Source of the DNA: Streptomyces sp. CG4
GTDB lineage: Bacteria; Actinomycetota; Actinomycetes; Streptomycetales; Streptomycetaceae
Length of the DNA stretch: 64,000 nucleotides
Reading direction: 5' to 3'
NCBI RefSeq assembly: GCF_041080655.1
Contig: NZ_CP163525.1
Span: forward strand, 9,548,001-9,612,000
Shown here one piece after another: positions 1 through 8,229 of this stretch. Position 1 is the stretch's first letter. Each line of letters opens with the position of its first letter. Under the pieces are notes generated by a model. The model was not told the origin of the DNA. It saw only the letters and a list, made by a program, of their open reading frames with translations, and ran no database searches. The position numbers and the translations under genes are program-made.

Positions 1-2
1 GC

Positions 3-188
3 ACGGACCCCTTCCCTGCCATCCTGCGAGAGGCCTACGCACCGCTGCCCTTCCTGTGCTGGCTTCCCAACATCGTCATCGCGGAGTTCATGATCCGACG
101 CCGCGGTCTGCCCGCGCTCCGGATCACCACACGTCCGGAGGCTCGACCCGCCAGGCCGGCTGGCTGGGCGACGGCCGACAGTGCCTGA
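3..188 (+). CDS. C-terminal end of an unrecognised protein, cut by the window edge
   Basis: An open frame enters from the left edge and ends at TGA 186-188, giving about 61 residues. The middle part is hydrophobic and aromatic (PLPFLCWLPNIVIAEF), followed by basic residues (MIRRRG), which looks like a last membrane-associated helix or a buried helix. The residues read like real protein, but I cannot name the family. It could also be a remnant, since the next 500 bases contain only broken coding sequence. Confidence 0.3.
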   Translation, partial: TDPFPAILREAYAPLPFLCWLPNIVIAEFMIRRRGLPALRITTRPEARPARPAGWATADSA

Positions 189-376
189 TTCGAGCCGTGA
201 ATGACCGCGCGGCCGGAGAGCGGACGGCTGCAGTCCTGCCCGATGAGTGACAACCACGCCTGCACGATCCGGGACAAGTCGTGAGCTTCTACACCGTCAA
301 GAACCTTGCCTCGTACGCCTATCTCGCCACCGTCGAGGCTGGTGCCGCCTAGACGGGTGTGGCGCTGTCGCGCTGA

Positions 377-676
377 TCCTGCCCGGAGCTGGCCGCCAAG
401 CTGGCCGCACGCGGGATCACCGACACCGTCTCCGCGTCCTCGGTGCGCCGCTGGCTGCGCGAGGACGTACTCAAGCCCTGGCGGTACCGGTCCTGGATCT
501 TCATCCGCGACCCGGACTTCCGCGCCAAAGCCCGGCGTGTCCTTGACCTATACGCCCGTACGTTCGAGGGTGCCCCGCTCGGGCCGGACGAGTACGTCGT
601 CTCCAGCGGCGAGAAGACCGCTCCAAGCACCGTAAACACGGGCTGCCTGGCGCTTACGTCAGCACCCCAGTGCTGA
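377..676 (+). pseudogene. IS630-family transposase fragment
   Basis: The frame opens after a TGA at 374 and reads through a helix-turn-helix segment (SASSVRRWLRED) into WRYRSWIF, RDPDF, RVLDLYAR and DEYVVSSGEKT, the N-terminal DNA-binding part and first DDE strand typical of IS630 transposases. It then degenerates after the EKT motif, where the first catalytic Asp/Glu region would continue. There is no start codon and no catalytic core, so it is a relic. The 190 bases before it hold nothing I can recognise. Confidence 0.55.
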
Positions 677-747
677 CGCGTCAGCACTGGAAAACAGAAA
701 AAACACCCCTCTGATTGCGTTGCCGCAGGTCAGGGGGCATTTATCAG

Positions 748-774
748 GTGGAGCCTAGGGGAGTCGAACCCCTG
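748..774 (-). other. 3' end of a tRNA-Ala-like gene, probable attachment-site remnant
   Basis: Read on the minus strand, these 27 bases form a T-arm (AGGGG, loop TTCGACT, CCCCT) followed by the acceptor 3' strand AGGCTCC and discriminator A. AGGCTCC pairs with GGGGCCT, the usual 5' acceptor strand of actinobacterial tRNA-Ala. No D-arm or anticodon arm lies upstream; unrelated coding sequence follows instead. A bare tRNA 3' end is what integrative elements leave at attL or attR. The Ala identity is inferred from the acceptor pairing only. Confidence 0.5.
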
Positions 775-834
775 GCATTCACCCGCCCGAAGAAGCCGAA
801 CCCGGAAAGGGCCGAGGTGGACGTGCCTCTGCCA

Positions 835-1119
835 TCACTCGCTGAAGTACCCATACTCGTCAGGGTTCTTCGCACGGTCCGTAGCCTGCGCACAAGCCTC
901 GACGAACGCGACGGCATCCTCGTCCGTCCTCCGGACCTGAGGCTCAACCTCCTGGCCAGGGCGTCGAGCGGTGTGCCATCGCACCGGCAGGTCCGTGTAG
1001 AGCTCGGTCTCGAACTCCCAGGCTGGTACGCACCATTGTGCAGGGCGGTCGATGTTGAGCCCTTCGCCACTGGGCAGGAACATGGCGTGGGCGTGCTGCT
1101 CGATCCGGCGGCCGGGCAT
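835..1119 (-). CDS. Small hypothetical protein, possibly truncated at its start
   Basis: A 94-residue soluble, acidic protein. It has no signal peptide or membrane segment and ends in NPDEYGYFSE. Protein-like residues continue upstream of the first ATG in the same frame for at least 25 codons (ending PPVGIRAIRDR) without an obvious start. The visible ORF may therefore be the 3' part of a longer gene whose beginning is lost. It lies directly beside the tRNA 3' fragment, consistent with cargo of an integrated element. Family not recognised. Confidence 0.4.
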   Translation of the reverse strand: MPGRRIEQHAHAMFLPSGEGLNIDRPAQWCVPAWEFETELYTDLPVRWHTARRPGQEVEPQVRRTDEDAVAFVEACAQATDRAKNPDEYGYFSE

Positions 1120-1470
1120 GCGATCTCGGATGGCCCGGATACCGACGGGCGGAAGATCGTCGGCGCATGGGGCTGCCGAGCCCGTCGTCCACCGGAGGCG
1201 GCCTGGTCGTCTTCCTCGAGGAACGACGCGGGAAATTCTTTGGTGCCGCAGAGCCAGCCCCTCTAAGGTGGGGCTTGCTCCTCGCGGTGGCCGCCGGCTG
1301 CCGCGGTCAGTCGTGTGGAGAACGGGAGGTGTGACCGATGGCTGTCTCTGTGATGGGCGCTGCCTGCATCCGGAAGTTCATCCATTCCACCTCCGTGGTC
1401 TCCGGCTGACCTCACTCTTCTCCCGCGCCAGTGAGCGCGGTGCCGGGGCCACCCTTGTGAAGGGTTCTCC

Positions 1471-1935
1471 TTGTCTTTCTCTTCTTCCGCGGGTTCGTCC
1501 TCATTTTCCTCGCTTCCTCTCGTGCCGTACGGCTGGGGCGAGGGATGGGAAGCGGAGTTCGTTCCGCATGCCGAGCAGGGTCTCCTGCCCGGTCGTGTCG
1601 TACGCGTCGACCGCGGCCAGTGTGACGTCGTCACCCCGGCCGGCATCGTCCGTGCCGACACCGAGTTCGTCGTCCCCCGCGACCCCATGAAGGTCGTGTG
1701 CACGGGAGACTGGGTCGCCGTCGACCCCGAAGGCAGCGACCCGCGGTACGTGCGGACTCTGCTGCCGCGCCGTACCGCCTCCCTGCGGTCGACGTCGTCC
1801 AAGCGTTCCGACGGACAGGTGCTGGCCACTAACATCGATTACGTCGTCATCTGTGTGTCGCTCGCGGCCGAACTGGACCTCGGGCGGATCGAGCGGTTCC
1901 TGGCCCTGGCCATGTCCTGTTCGAGCGGTGAGGCA
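1471..1935 (+). pseudogene. rsgA: Truncated ribosome biogenesis GTPase RsgA
   Basis: From a TTG start with AAGGG six bases upstream, the frame encodes the RsgA N-terminal OB-fold region (GLLPGRVVRVDRGQCDVVT, DTEFVVPRDPMKVVCTGDWV) and the beginning of the circularly permuted GTPase domain (LRSTSSKRSDGQVLATNIDY, ELDLGRIERFLALAM). Family identity stops near residue 155, before the G4 (NKxD-like), P-loop and zinc motifs; the following sequence is unrelated. The intact family is a ribosome-associated GTPase of roughly 330 residues, so this piece cannot be active. It may be a second, horizontally moved copy. Confidence 0.75.
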
Positions 1936-1984
1936 CTGCTGCATGAGTCGGCGCTCTCCTGGGAGAGCAGATGGACGTGGCGAG

Positions 1985-2200
1985 TCTCCGCAGGAACTGA
2001 TCGACGAGACGGTCGTCTCTCGCTACGGCGTCTTCACCAGCCACAAGGACGTCCCCTCAGCGCACGCACAACGTGGCGTGGAGGACGGTCCGGCGGGCTG
2101 TGGACGGGCAGTGGCCGCAACCGGGGAAGAAGCAGCCGCGCAACGAGCCGAGGCTCGATCACTACGCTGGAGAAGGTCTCGATTGTCAGCACTGATCGCG
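1985..2200 (+). pseudogene. Possible IstA-like (IS21-type) transposase N-terminal scrap
   Basis: In one frame the sequence reads ELIDETVVSRYGV; after a shift it reads TWRTVRRAVDGQWPQPGKK and then EPRLDHYAGE. This resembles the helix-turn-helix start of IS21-type transposases (RTVRRAL, WPQPRKK, SRLDPYKP). Two frames are needed and there is no catalytic part. From about 2200 to 2372 another protein-like frame ends at TGA 2370-2372 (SIPEFIGIPAPAA near its start) and could not be assigned. The call rests on remembered motifs only. Confidence 0.3.
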
Positions 2201-2374
2201 TCGCCGTGCGCGCCAGCAGTACATGGATCGGTCGATCCCCGAGTTCATCGGCATCCCGGCTCCGGCCGCGAGGTGCTGGACCACTGCCTGTGCCGACTAC
2301 GTCTTGGGTAACGATGCCCCGCCCCTCGCAGTCACCCCACTGCCCTCATCAGACCTTGACATCAAGCCCTGAAG

Positions 2375-2409
2375 GGAACGCCCTGGCGCTGCGCTCGCCA
2401 GGGCGTTCC
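2375..2409 (-). terminator. Strong hairpin terminator after the serine protease gene
   Basis: Perfect 14-bp arms (GGAACGCCCTGGCG and its complement) enclose a 7-base loop. The structure lies 8 bases beyond the stop codon of the minus-strand protease gene. No U-tract follows, which is common for actinobacterial terminators. Confidence 0.8.
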
Positions 2410-2416
2410 GCACGTG

Positions 2417-3259
2417 TTACGGCTTCGGGAGGGCGCAATTCGGCAGGGTGAGGTCTATCTGGTTGCCGGAGCCCACGCAGGAGGCGATCAGGTATGTCTC
2501 CTCGGCGTAGCCGATGCCCTGGTGGATGGTGACGTTGCCGTTCTGGTCCACCTCACAGGGGTTGTTCAGGGTGCACTGCTCGCCGTTCTCGTTGGTCGTG
2601 TTGTTGACCGCCACCACTTGGCCCGTCGAGGTGTCTATGACCGGTGAGCCCGAAGTACCGCCGATCACATGGCAGTCCGGGGTGTACCGGACCGAGTCCT
2701 TCCAGGTCCAGTCGGCCTCCTTGACCTCGTAGGCGAAGCCGTCCATCGCACAGGAGTAGGTGGACTGCCAGTACCCGGAGACCACCTCGATGTTGTCCCC
2801 CTGTACCGGGTGGGTGGTGGCCAGCGGCAGCGCGTCGATCTGGTACTGCCGGCGGATCTGGGCGTAGGTGCTGCTCAGTTGGTACAGCGTAATGTCGGTG
2901 TCGGTCATCGTCGCGTACAGCACCTTGGTGGCTTGCAATGTGCCGACCTGGTTTGCGTTGGCGTCCAGCAGCGTGAACGTCCGGCTGGACGGCTGGTCGG
3001 TGATGACCTGCCCCGCGGCGGGCATTCCGCTCTCCAGGCAGTGCCCGTTGGTCATGACCATCGCCGGTTCGTCGTCCGTCGCAGTAGGAGTCCGTATGAC
3101 GGACCCGGAGCAGTCGTCCAACGCCACGGTCCCGGCGAAGCTGACCTGCGCGTCCGCGGGCCTTGCCGCGGCCTCGGCCGGTGCGGCGGTCGCGCCGAGC
3201 AGCGTGACGACGGCGAGACATCCGGCCGACAAAGCGGCGATGAGAGAAGGTCTGTTCAT
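2417..3259 (-). CDS. Secreted trypsin-like serine protease
   Basis: The 280-residue protein begins with a signal peptide (MNRPSLIAALSAGCLAVVTLLG, probable cleavage after the AEA near residue 30). The chymotrypsin-fold triad is visible: His73 in TNGHC, Asp122 in TDITLYQL and Ser203 in GGTSGSP. Cys50/Cys74 and several later cysteines suggest disulfides, as in exported proteases. Asp for the S1 pocket cannot be assigned with confidence. A purine-rich GAGAGGAT lies about 12 bases before the ATG. The gene stands alone and is closed by the hairpin at 2375-2409. It probably degrades extracellular protein; substrate preference is unknown. Confidence 0.85.
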   Translation of the reverse strand: MNRPSLIAALSAGCLAVVTLLGATAAPAEAAARPADAQVSFAGTVALDDCSGSVIRTPTATDDEPAMVMTNGHCLESGMPAAGQVITDQPSSRTFTLLDANANQVGTLQATKVLYATMTDTDITLYQLSSTYAQIRRQYQIDALPLATTHPVQGDNIEVVSGYWQSTYSCAMDGFAYEVKEADWTWKDSVRYTPDCHVIGGTSGSPVIDTSTGQVVAVNNTTNENGEQCTLNNPCEVDQNGNVTIHQGIGYAEETYLIASCVGSGNQIDLTLPNCALPKP

Positions 3260-3738
3260 GTGGGGGGGGATCCTCTCCGTACCGGAGCACTTCCGGATTT
3301 GGCATGCTCATTGTCGGATGGTGGAGCCGAGAAGAGAACCCCTCCGGTCGCCGGCGAGGCCCGCCGGGTGCTGGACGAAGCGTGGCCGGCAGCCCTGACC
3401 TGGCCGAGCGCGCCGGCTGGGAGGCCGGGCACGAGGCGGCGTACGGGGCGGCCGCGGCCGACTTCAACGGCCGATACATCTCCGCCTGTGCCGAGCATCG
3501 ACCTCGTCGACACTGCCACGGATCTCGTCCTGCCGGAGTCCGGTGCGCCCTCGATGATCCGTGACCTTGTCGGGCCGAGCGGTGCGGTCGATCAAGGCGT
3601 GCATCACCTGTGCTCCTTGCTGCACCTGCATGGCAGCGGGCGGGAGATCGGGCTCGATGGCAACCTCACCGCGTGGGCCCTGGCGAGTGCTTGGCGTGGT
3701 ATGTCCTTGTACACGTTTCACGGGCCGGTGGTCGTGAC

Positions 3739-3960
3739 GTGACCGGACCTGCCTCAGCCGGGGATATCACCACGCTGGACGAGGATCTGACGCCGTATAC
3801 GCACGCGGTTGCGCGGACGGTGCGGGAAACGCTGGGGGAGTGGCGGGCGCGGCCGCCCGCGTCGAACGAGGCGGCTATCAGTGAGCTGCTCGCCTACGCC
3901 GCTCGGGACATGGCATGCAGACGGTGGGCTGCACTGCTCAGCTTGTTCTTTATGGTCTGA
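3739..3960 (+). CDS. Short hypothetical ORF, possibly a gene remnant
   Basis: A GTG start gives 73 residues, mostly helical and soluble (DEDLTPYTHAVARTVRETLGE, ISELLAYAARD), ending in a hydrophobic LLSLFFMV tail. Codon choice is plausible for the organism, but no family is recognised and no good ribosome binding site is present. The preceding 3260-3738 stretch has only fragmentary protein-like frames. Confidence 0.25.
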   Translation: MTGPASAGDITTLDEDLTPYTHAVARTVRETLGEWRARPPASNEAAISELLAYAARDMACRRWAALLSLFFMV

Positions 3961-4360
3961 GTAGGTTTCGTTCGGAGGCCGCTTGCGGATCCGCTCCGGT
4001 CGGCCGCCGGGGGCGGTCCGCACCGCCTGGTGGTCGATGCGGTCGAGCGTGGCCGGGTCGCGGCGTCGTATTCCTCGGGCCGGGCCGGCGTGGTGGTGGA
4101 CGGGAGCGCACGGGTACCTGCCGGGGCGTGCTTCAGTTGTTCGTGACTGCTCCGACACGACCGAGCGTTCACCCAGCATCGCGCTGACGGTCGAGGCTGG
4201 GGACCTCGATCATCAGGTCGAAGCGCCGATGAAGGGCCGCCGCTTCTCGGCCCGGTCCCACGCCTACTCCTCGTCATAGAGGACCAGGGCGCGGACGGTA
4301 GGAGCCTGCGCCCCTGGAACGCCGTCGCGTCACGGGCGAGGACGAGGTGGCCCCGGTTGC
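3961..4360. other. Region without a recognisable gene
   Basis: All frames here are interrupted or have composition typical of shadow frames. I see no RNA gene, strong repeat or known protein motif. Confidence 0.4.
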
Positions 4361-4603
4361 CTATTCGCCAATGCCCAGGCAGAACGGGAGCTGGACGGTG
4401 AGGACGCAGTTCTCGTTGTCTCTGTGGATGCCGGTCGGGCTGGTCGCGGCAGCCGTCGCCTGTGTGGTGGCGCGTGAGGTGAGCGGCGCGGCCGCAGCGG
4501 ACGCAGCCGTCGCCGCCCCTGCCGCGAGAGCAAAGGCCAAGGCAGCACCAGCTGTGAATGTTTGCAGAATGACTTTCTTAGACCGGTCCATCTGTGTATG
4601 CAT
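4361..4603 (-). CDS. Small secreted peptide
   Basis: An 80-residue protein with a basic N-terminus (MHTQMDRSKK), a hydrophobic alanine-rich signal segment (about residues 12-38, probable cleavage after the AAS/AAA stretch) and a short mature part with two cysteines in NENCVLTVQLPFCLGIGE. The start at 4603 is preferred because AAGG lies about 8 bases upstream; the next ATG (4591) has none. The two cysteines nine residues apart could form a loop. Function unknown. Confidence 0.5.
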   Translation of the reverse strand: MHTQMDRSKKVILQTFTAGAALAFALAAGAATAASAAAAPLTSRATTQATAAATSPTGIHRDNENCVLTVQLPFCLGIGE

Positions 4604-4856
4604 GGGGATACCTTGCACACCGCTGCGCGACATGTCACCTTGAGCGCAGCACATGGAGCAGCCGCCGGCAAACGCATCACCGCCTACACCACTCGGCGGC
4701 AACACAGTGATGTTTTGGTGATCTCTAGTCGGCCCCTTGAGCGGTCCGGGGGCACCCGCATCGACAGACCGGGCGCAGGTTCCGGCCGCGCCGCGCGGAT
4801 AGCCCACCGGTTCCGGGGACCCGCACTGGTACGCATCCCGGCACTGACGCCGGCAC

Positions 4857-5990
4857 ATGCACGCCGTTTTCCGGTGGCGGAACCTGAAGTTGACGTTGGT
4901 CGTTGGGGTCTGTGACGGGTGCGCCCCGTGGACGGGAGCGGGACGATCGAGCACGGCGTACGTCATCGGACTGGCGTACGCCGCGCGCGCGACCGTCACC
5001 CGGCAACCCGTGCGGGCCACCTACCTCCAGGACCCCGACGGCCGCAACGGACCGGTGACGTGGGCTGCGTCGCGGAGCGGCGGCGACATCCTCGCCATAC
5101 GTCGCTCCTACGCCCCGCAAGCACGAGCCCTGAAGGCGCTGGACCACGAGCTGATCGGCGCGGGTGCGGCCGCCGTCGCGCTGGGCTGCGGTCTGGGCAT
5201 CGTCGTGGCGGCCGCCGCCGGGCGGCGCATCGGCGCGTCGGCGCGGACCACGCAGCAGATCGCGGGCGGCGACCTGACGGCACGCGTCGAGCCCAGAGGG
5301 AAGGACGAGATCGCACGGATGAGGAACGCGGTCAACATCATGGCCGACGCCCTGAACGCCCGGCTGGAGGCCGAACGGCGGGTTACCGCCGACATCGCCC
5401 ACGAGCTGCGCACACCCGTGGCCGGCCTGGTGACAGCCGTCGGGCTACTGCCACCCGACCGGCCGAACTGGTCAGCGGAGGCGGGCACCATCTGCGCCGG
5501 TTGGTCGAGGACGTGCTGGAAGTGGCACGGTTGGACGTGCCGGGTATCGAGCAAGCCCAGCGGGAGCAGGTGCGCCTGGGCGAGCTGGCACACCGGGCGG
5601 TAGCCGCCACGGGCAAGGAGGTGGACGTGCAGGTGCACAGGGACGCGGTGGTGGAGACCGACCCGCGCCGGGTCGAAAGGATCCTGACCAACCTCGTCAC
5701 CAACGCCCACAAGCACGGCGCCGCTCCGGTGGCATGGAGGTCGACGGCACCGCCGTACACGTGTCCGACCCCGGCTCCGGCTTCCCCGCCGACCTTCTGG
5801 CGGAAGGCCCGCAGCGCTTCCGTACCGGAGCGCGGGAGCGTGGCACCGGCACCGGCACCGGCATTGGTCTGGGCCTGGGCCTGGGCCTGGGCCTGACCAT
5901 CGTCATGGGCCAGGCCCACGTCCTGGGCGCCCGGGTGTCCTATCCAGACAGCCCTGGCGAATTCGTTCGCCGGTCGAGGCGTCGGTGCCG
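4857..5990 (+). pseudogene. Sensor histidine kinase broken by frameshifts
   Basis: The reading path contains the pieces of a HAMP-type sensor kinase in order: a periplasmic remnant, a membrane segment (GAGAAAVALGCGLGIVVAAA), a HAMP domain, the H-box DIAHELRTPVAGL near 5392-5430, the N-box LTNLVTNAHKHG near 5690, the G1 box DPGSG and a G2 box. The frame changes near 5470 and again near 5725, so no full-length product is possible. No response-regulator gene is adjacent, suggesting the partner is already lost. The G2 box is expanded by a hexanucleotide repeat (5842-5895). Confidence 0.75.
5842..5895 (+). repeat. Hexanucleotide repeats inside the kinase G2 box
   Basis: GGCACC is repeated three times (5842-5859). 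After a short interruption CTGGGC is repeated four times (5869-5892). Together they encode alternating Gly-Thr and Gly-Leu residues in place of the short GTGLGL-type G2 motif. Confidence 0.85.
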
Positions 5991-6240
5991 ACGGGGATCG
6001 TTGCGGGAAGCGGGAAGCGGCCAGTGCGGGGCTCCCGAGTACTGGTCAGTGCCCAGGCCGCCTGGCGGGCAGCGCACAAGGCGACGTATTCGTCGGGTTC
6101 GGGGACGGTGACAGGTGCGCCGAAGACCTCGGCCGCGATCTCGCCGACCACAGGGGCTTTGGTAGCGCCTTTGATGATGAGGATCCGGCGGATGTCGTTG
6201 TCCTGCCGCAGTTCGTCGAGGGCCTCGGCCATGCCGCACA
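5925..6240 (-). pseudogene. Xylulokinase C-terminal fragment
   Basis: The minus-strand frame reads MAEALDELR, RRILIIKGATKAPVVGEIA, VFGAPVTVPEPDEYVALCAA and RQAAWAL. These match the end of the FGGY-family xylulokinase C-terminal ATPase lobe. The canonical GG(A/G)(A/S)KS glycines are altered to KGATKA. The N-terminal sugar-binding lobe is missing and sequence of a transposase remnant on the other strand begins right at its upstream edge, so it is a non-functional remnant. Confidence 0.55.
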
Positions 6241-6446
6241 GCCCGCAGTGAAGAAGGCGCTGCAAGATATCTGCAACGCCGAGGACCGTGAACACGCCGA
6301 GCAGGCGATTCGGGCGCTCGCCAAGCGCTACCAAGCGAGGTTCCCCAAAGCCGTGGTGAAGGTTACCGACGACCAGGAGCAGCTGCTGGCGTTCTACGAC
6401 TTTCTCGCCGAGCACTGGATCCATCTGCGGACGACGTCTCATGGCG
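6240..6446 (+). pseudogene. IS256-family transposase C-terminal fragment
   Basis: The frame encodes KKALQDICNAEDREHAEQAI, PKAVVKVTDDQEQLLAFYDF and AEHWIHLRTT. This is the conserved segment that carries the last catalytic acidic residue region of IS256 transposases. It is cut on both sides. A separate N-terminal IS256 piece lies at 11569-12045 on the opposite strand. Confidence 0.7.
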
Positions 6447-6548
6447 ATGGCCACGTCCCTGTCTCAGGAACGTGGCCATTTCCCAGATCCCGGCCTGGGG
6501 CCAGCTGTTGGGTGAGGAGGAGGTGGCTGGCCACAGGGACCGGCCTGG

Positions 6549-6785
6549 GTGCTGGGTCAGGCGGTGACGGAGACGGGGCTGAGGTGGTGCCTCACAGCGT
6601 GGGCCCAGCTGATGGTGGCGCTGGTGGCCGAGCGCCGCCCCGACCGGCCGGTACCGCCGATGGCCGGTACCGCCGCGATCGGGGCGGTTGCGCAGCTGCC
6701 GGCCAACGCCATCGAGGAGGGCCGGCACCTGTCCTCGATGAGCGGCCTCCTGGCCGGTACCGCCTACCCTCTGCTGCCCGCCTGA
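6549..6785 (+). CDS. Doubtful hypothetical ORF
   Basis: A 78-residue frame (MLGQAVTETGLRWCLTAWAQ at its start) ends next to the convergent hydrolase gene. The residues are plausible for an amphipathic helical protein, but there is no recognisable family or ribosome binding site. A short GGCCGGTACCGCC motif occurs three times within it. It may be debris. Confidence 0.2.
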   Translation: MLGQAVTETGLRWCLTAWAQLMVALVAERRPDRPVPPMAGTAAIGAVAQLPANAIEEGRHLSSMSGLLAGTAYPLLPA

Positions 6786-6795
6786 CGGCCCGGCC

Positions 6796-7518
6796 TCACT
6801 TCAGGTGCCGGCCGAAGAACCGGTCCCCGTCCTCCACCTCGAACCACGGGGTACCGGTGTGCCCGCCCAGATTGGCGTGCAGCGTCTTCTCCTTGGTGCC
6901 GAAGGCGTCGAACAGGTCCAGGGCTCGCTGCCGGGGGTTCCCTTCGTCGTCCCATTGCAGCAGGAACAGCAGCGGAACGGTGACCTGCCGAGCCTCCTCG
7001 CGCTGGGCGCGGGGCACGTAGCCCCCGGCGAAGAAGCCGGCGGCCGTGATGCGCGGCTCGACCACTGCCAGCCGAATGCCGACGGCGGTCCACCCCGAGT
7101 ACCCGACGGGCCCGCCGATCTCGGGCAGCGAAAGGAGGGCGTCCAAGGTGGTCCGCCACTCCGGGACCGCCTTTTCGACCAGCGGGCCGACGAAGGACTC
7201 GAGGATCTCGTCGACCGGCTCGCCGGCTTGCATCGCCAGGCGGAGATCGGCGCGGGCCTGCTCATCGGCGGCGGAACGAGGCCGGTCACCGCACCCGGGT
7301 GCGTCGATGGTGGCCACCGCGTAGCCGTACGCCGCGGATTGCCGGGCCCGGGCTACGAGCCGGGGTTCCCCTTTGGGCAGGCCGTTGTTGTGGGCCATCA
7401 GGATCAGCTGGGCCGGAGCGTCGGATTCAGGCGTCCACAGGGTGCCGGGGATCTCGCCGAGGGTGAATTCGCGTTCGAGGACGCCGTCGTCGAGGCGCTG
7501 CTCAGAAGTGAAATGCAT
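6796..7518 (-). CDS. Alpha/beta hydrolase (dienelactone hydrolase-like)
   Basis: A 240-residue cytosolic protein with alpha/beta-hydrolase features: the oxyanion strand LILMAHNNGLPKGEP, a nucleophile-elbow sequence GYSGWT near residue 143, a likely acid in LLQWDDEGNP and a histidine in LGGHTGTPWF near the C-terminus. The elbow lacks the last glycine of GxSxG, so catalysis should not be taken for granted. AAAGG lies 8 bases before the ATG at 7518. No partner gene is adjacent; substrate unknown. Length is normal for the family. Confidence 0.7.
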   Translation of the reverse strand: MHFTSEQRLDDGVLEREFTLGEIPGTLWTPESDAPAQLILMAHNNGLPKGEPRLVARARQSAAYGYAVATIDAPGCGDRPRSAADEQARADLRLAMQAGEPVDEILESFVGPLVEKAVPEWRTTLDALLSLPEIGGPVGYSGWTAVGIRLAVVEPRITAAGFFAGGYVPRAQREEARQVTVPLLFLLQWDDEGNPRQRALDLFDAFGTKEKTLHANLGGHTGTPWFEVEDGDRFFGRHLK

Positions 7519-7584
7519 GGTCGTGCCTTTCGGGAGTGCTCTGGAACGGCGCTCCCGGACGACCTGCCTATCGTCCGACCGTGA

Positions 7585-8065
7585 CCCCGGAGGGGAGCAC
7601 CCATGTCAATACGTTCACGGGTACCACCTCCTCGTTCTCTCTCACGGCCTCCGGAAAGCTAGCAGTGGTCGCCGTGGTCCGCCAACGGGTTTTCTCGGAG
7701 GATCCGTGGCCGGATTGCCACGGAGTCCCTCGCCTCAAGGCTCACCGACCTGCGCAATGCACTGGCCGGGGTGGCGATGATCCGGCGAACCGAGAGGCGG
7801 GCCGGCCTGGCTGAGCCCCCGACGTCCTGGACCTCTACTACACCTTCCCGCCCTCGTGGCGCGTACGGCACGAACTCGAAGGGGGTGCGGCTCTCCTCCA
7901 AGGAGCCCTGAGCTGCTGACAGATCATCACGCGGAGCCGACCAGGGCGGTCACTCCGGAAGAGCCACACCCAACCTGATTCGTGTTACTAGCAAAGGGGT
8001 CCCTGTTGCGATGACCGGCGGGTGGGTTACAGCGACGCGGCGCCGTCCGCCCTGTGGGGCTCTGG
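7585..8065. other. Region without an intact gene
   Basis: Only fragments are seen. One plus-strand frame around 7818-7918 reads protein-like (DVLDLYYTFPPSWRVRHELE) and may be the end of a lost gene. No RNA gene or repeat is evident. Confidence 0.35.
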
Positions 8066-8109
8066 TGACAAGCCCTGGCGGCCAGGGGGCCGGCCCACAG
8101 GGCTTGTCA
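8066..8109 (-). terminator. Hairpin downstream of the LysR gene
   Basis: Arms TGACAAGCCCT (8066-8076) and AGGGCTTGTCA (8099-8109) are perfect 11-bp complements around a GC-rich loop. It lies about 120 bases beyond the minus-strand LysR stop, so it probably ends that transcript. Confidence 0.5.
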
Positions 8110-8229
8110 GGTGGCAGGGAGGCCCGGCCGGTCAGTGGGCCAGGGCGGCGTCCCTGCCGTCCCTGAGTGCCGGAAGATCTTGCGAGACCGCCTGAGGCAC
8201 CGCGCTTCGAGCTCTTCGCGGCCCGACTG

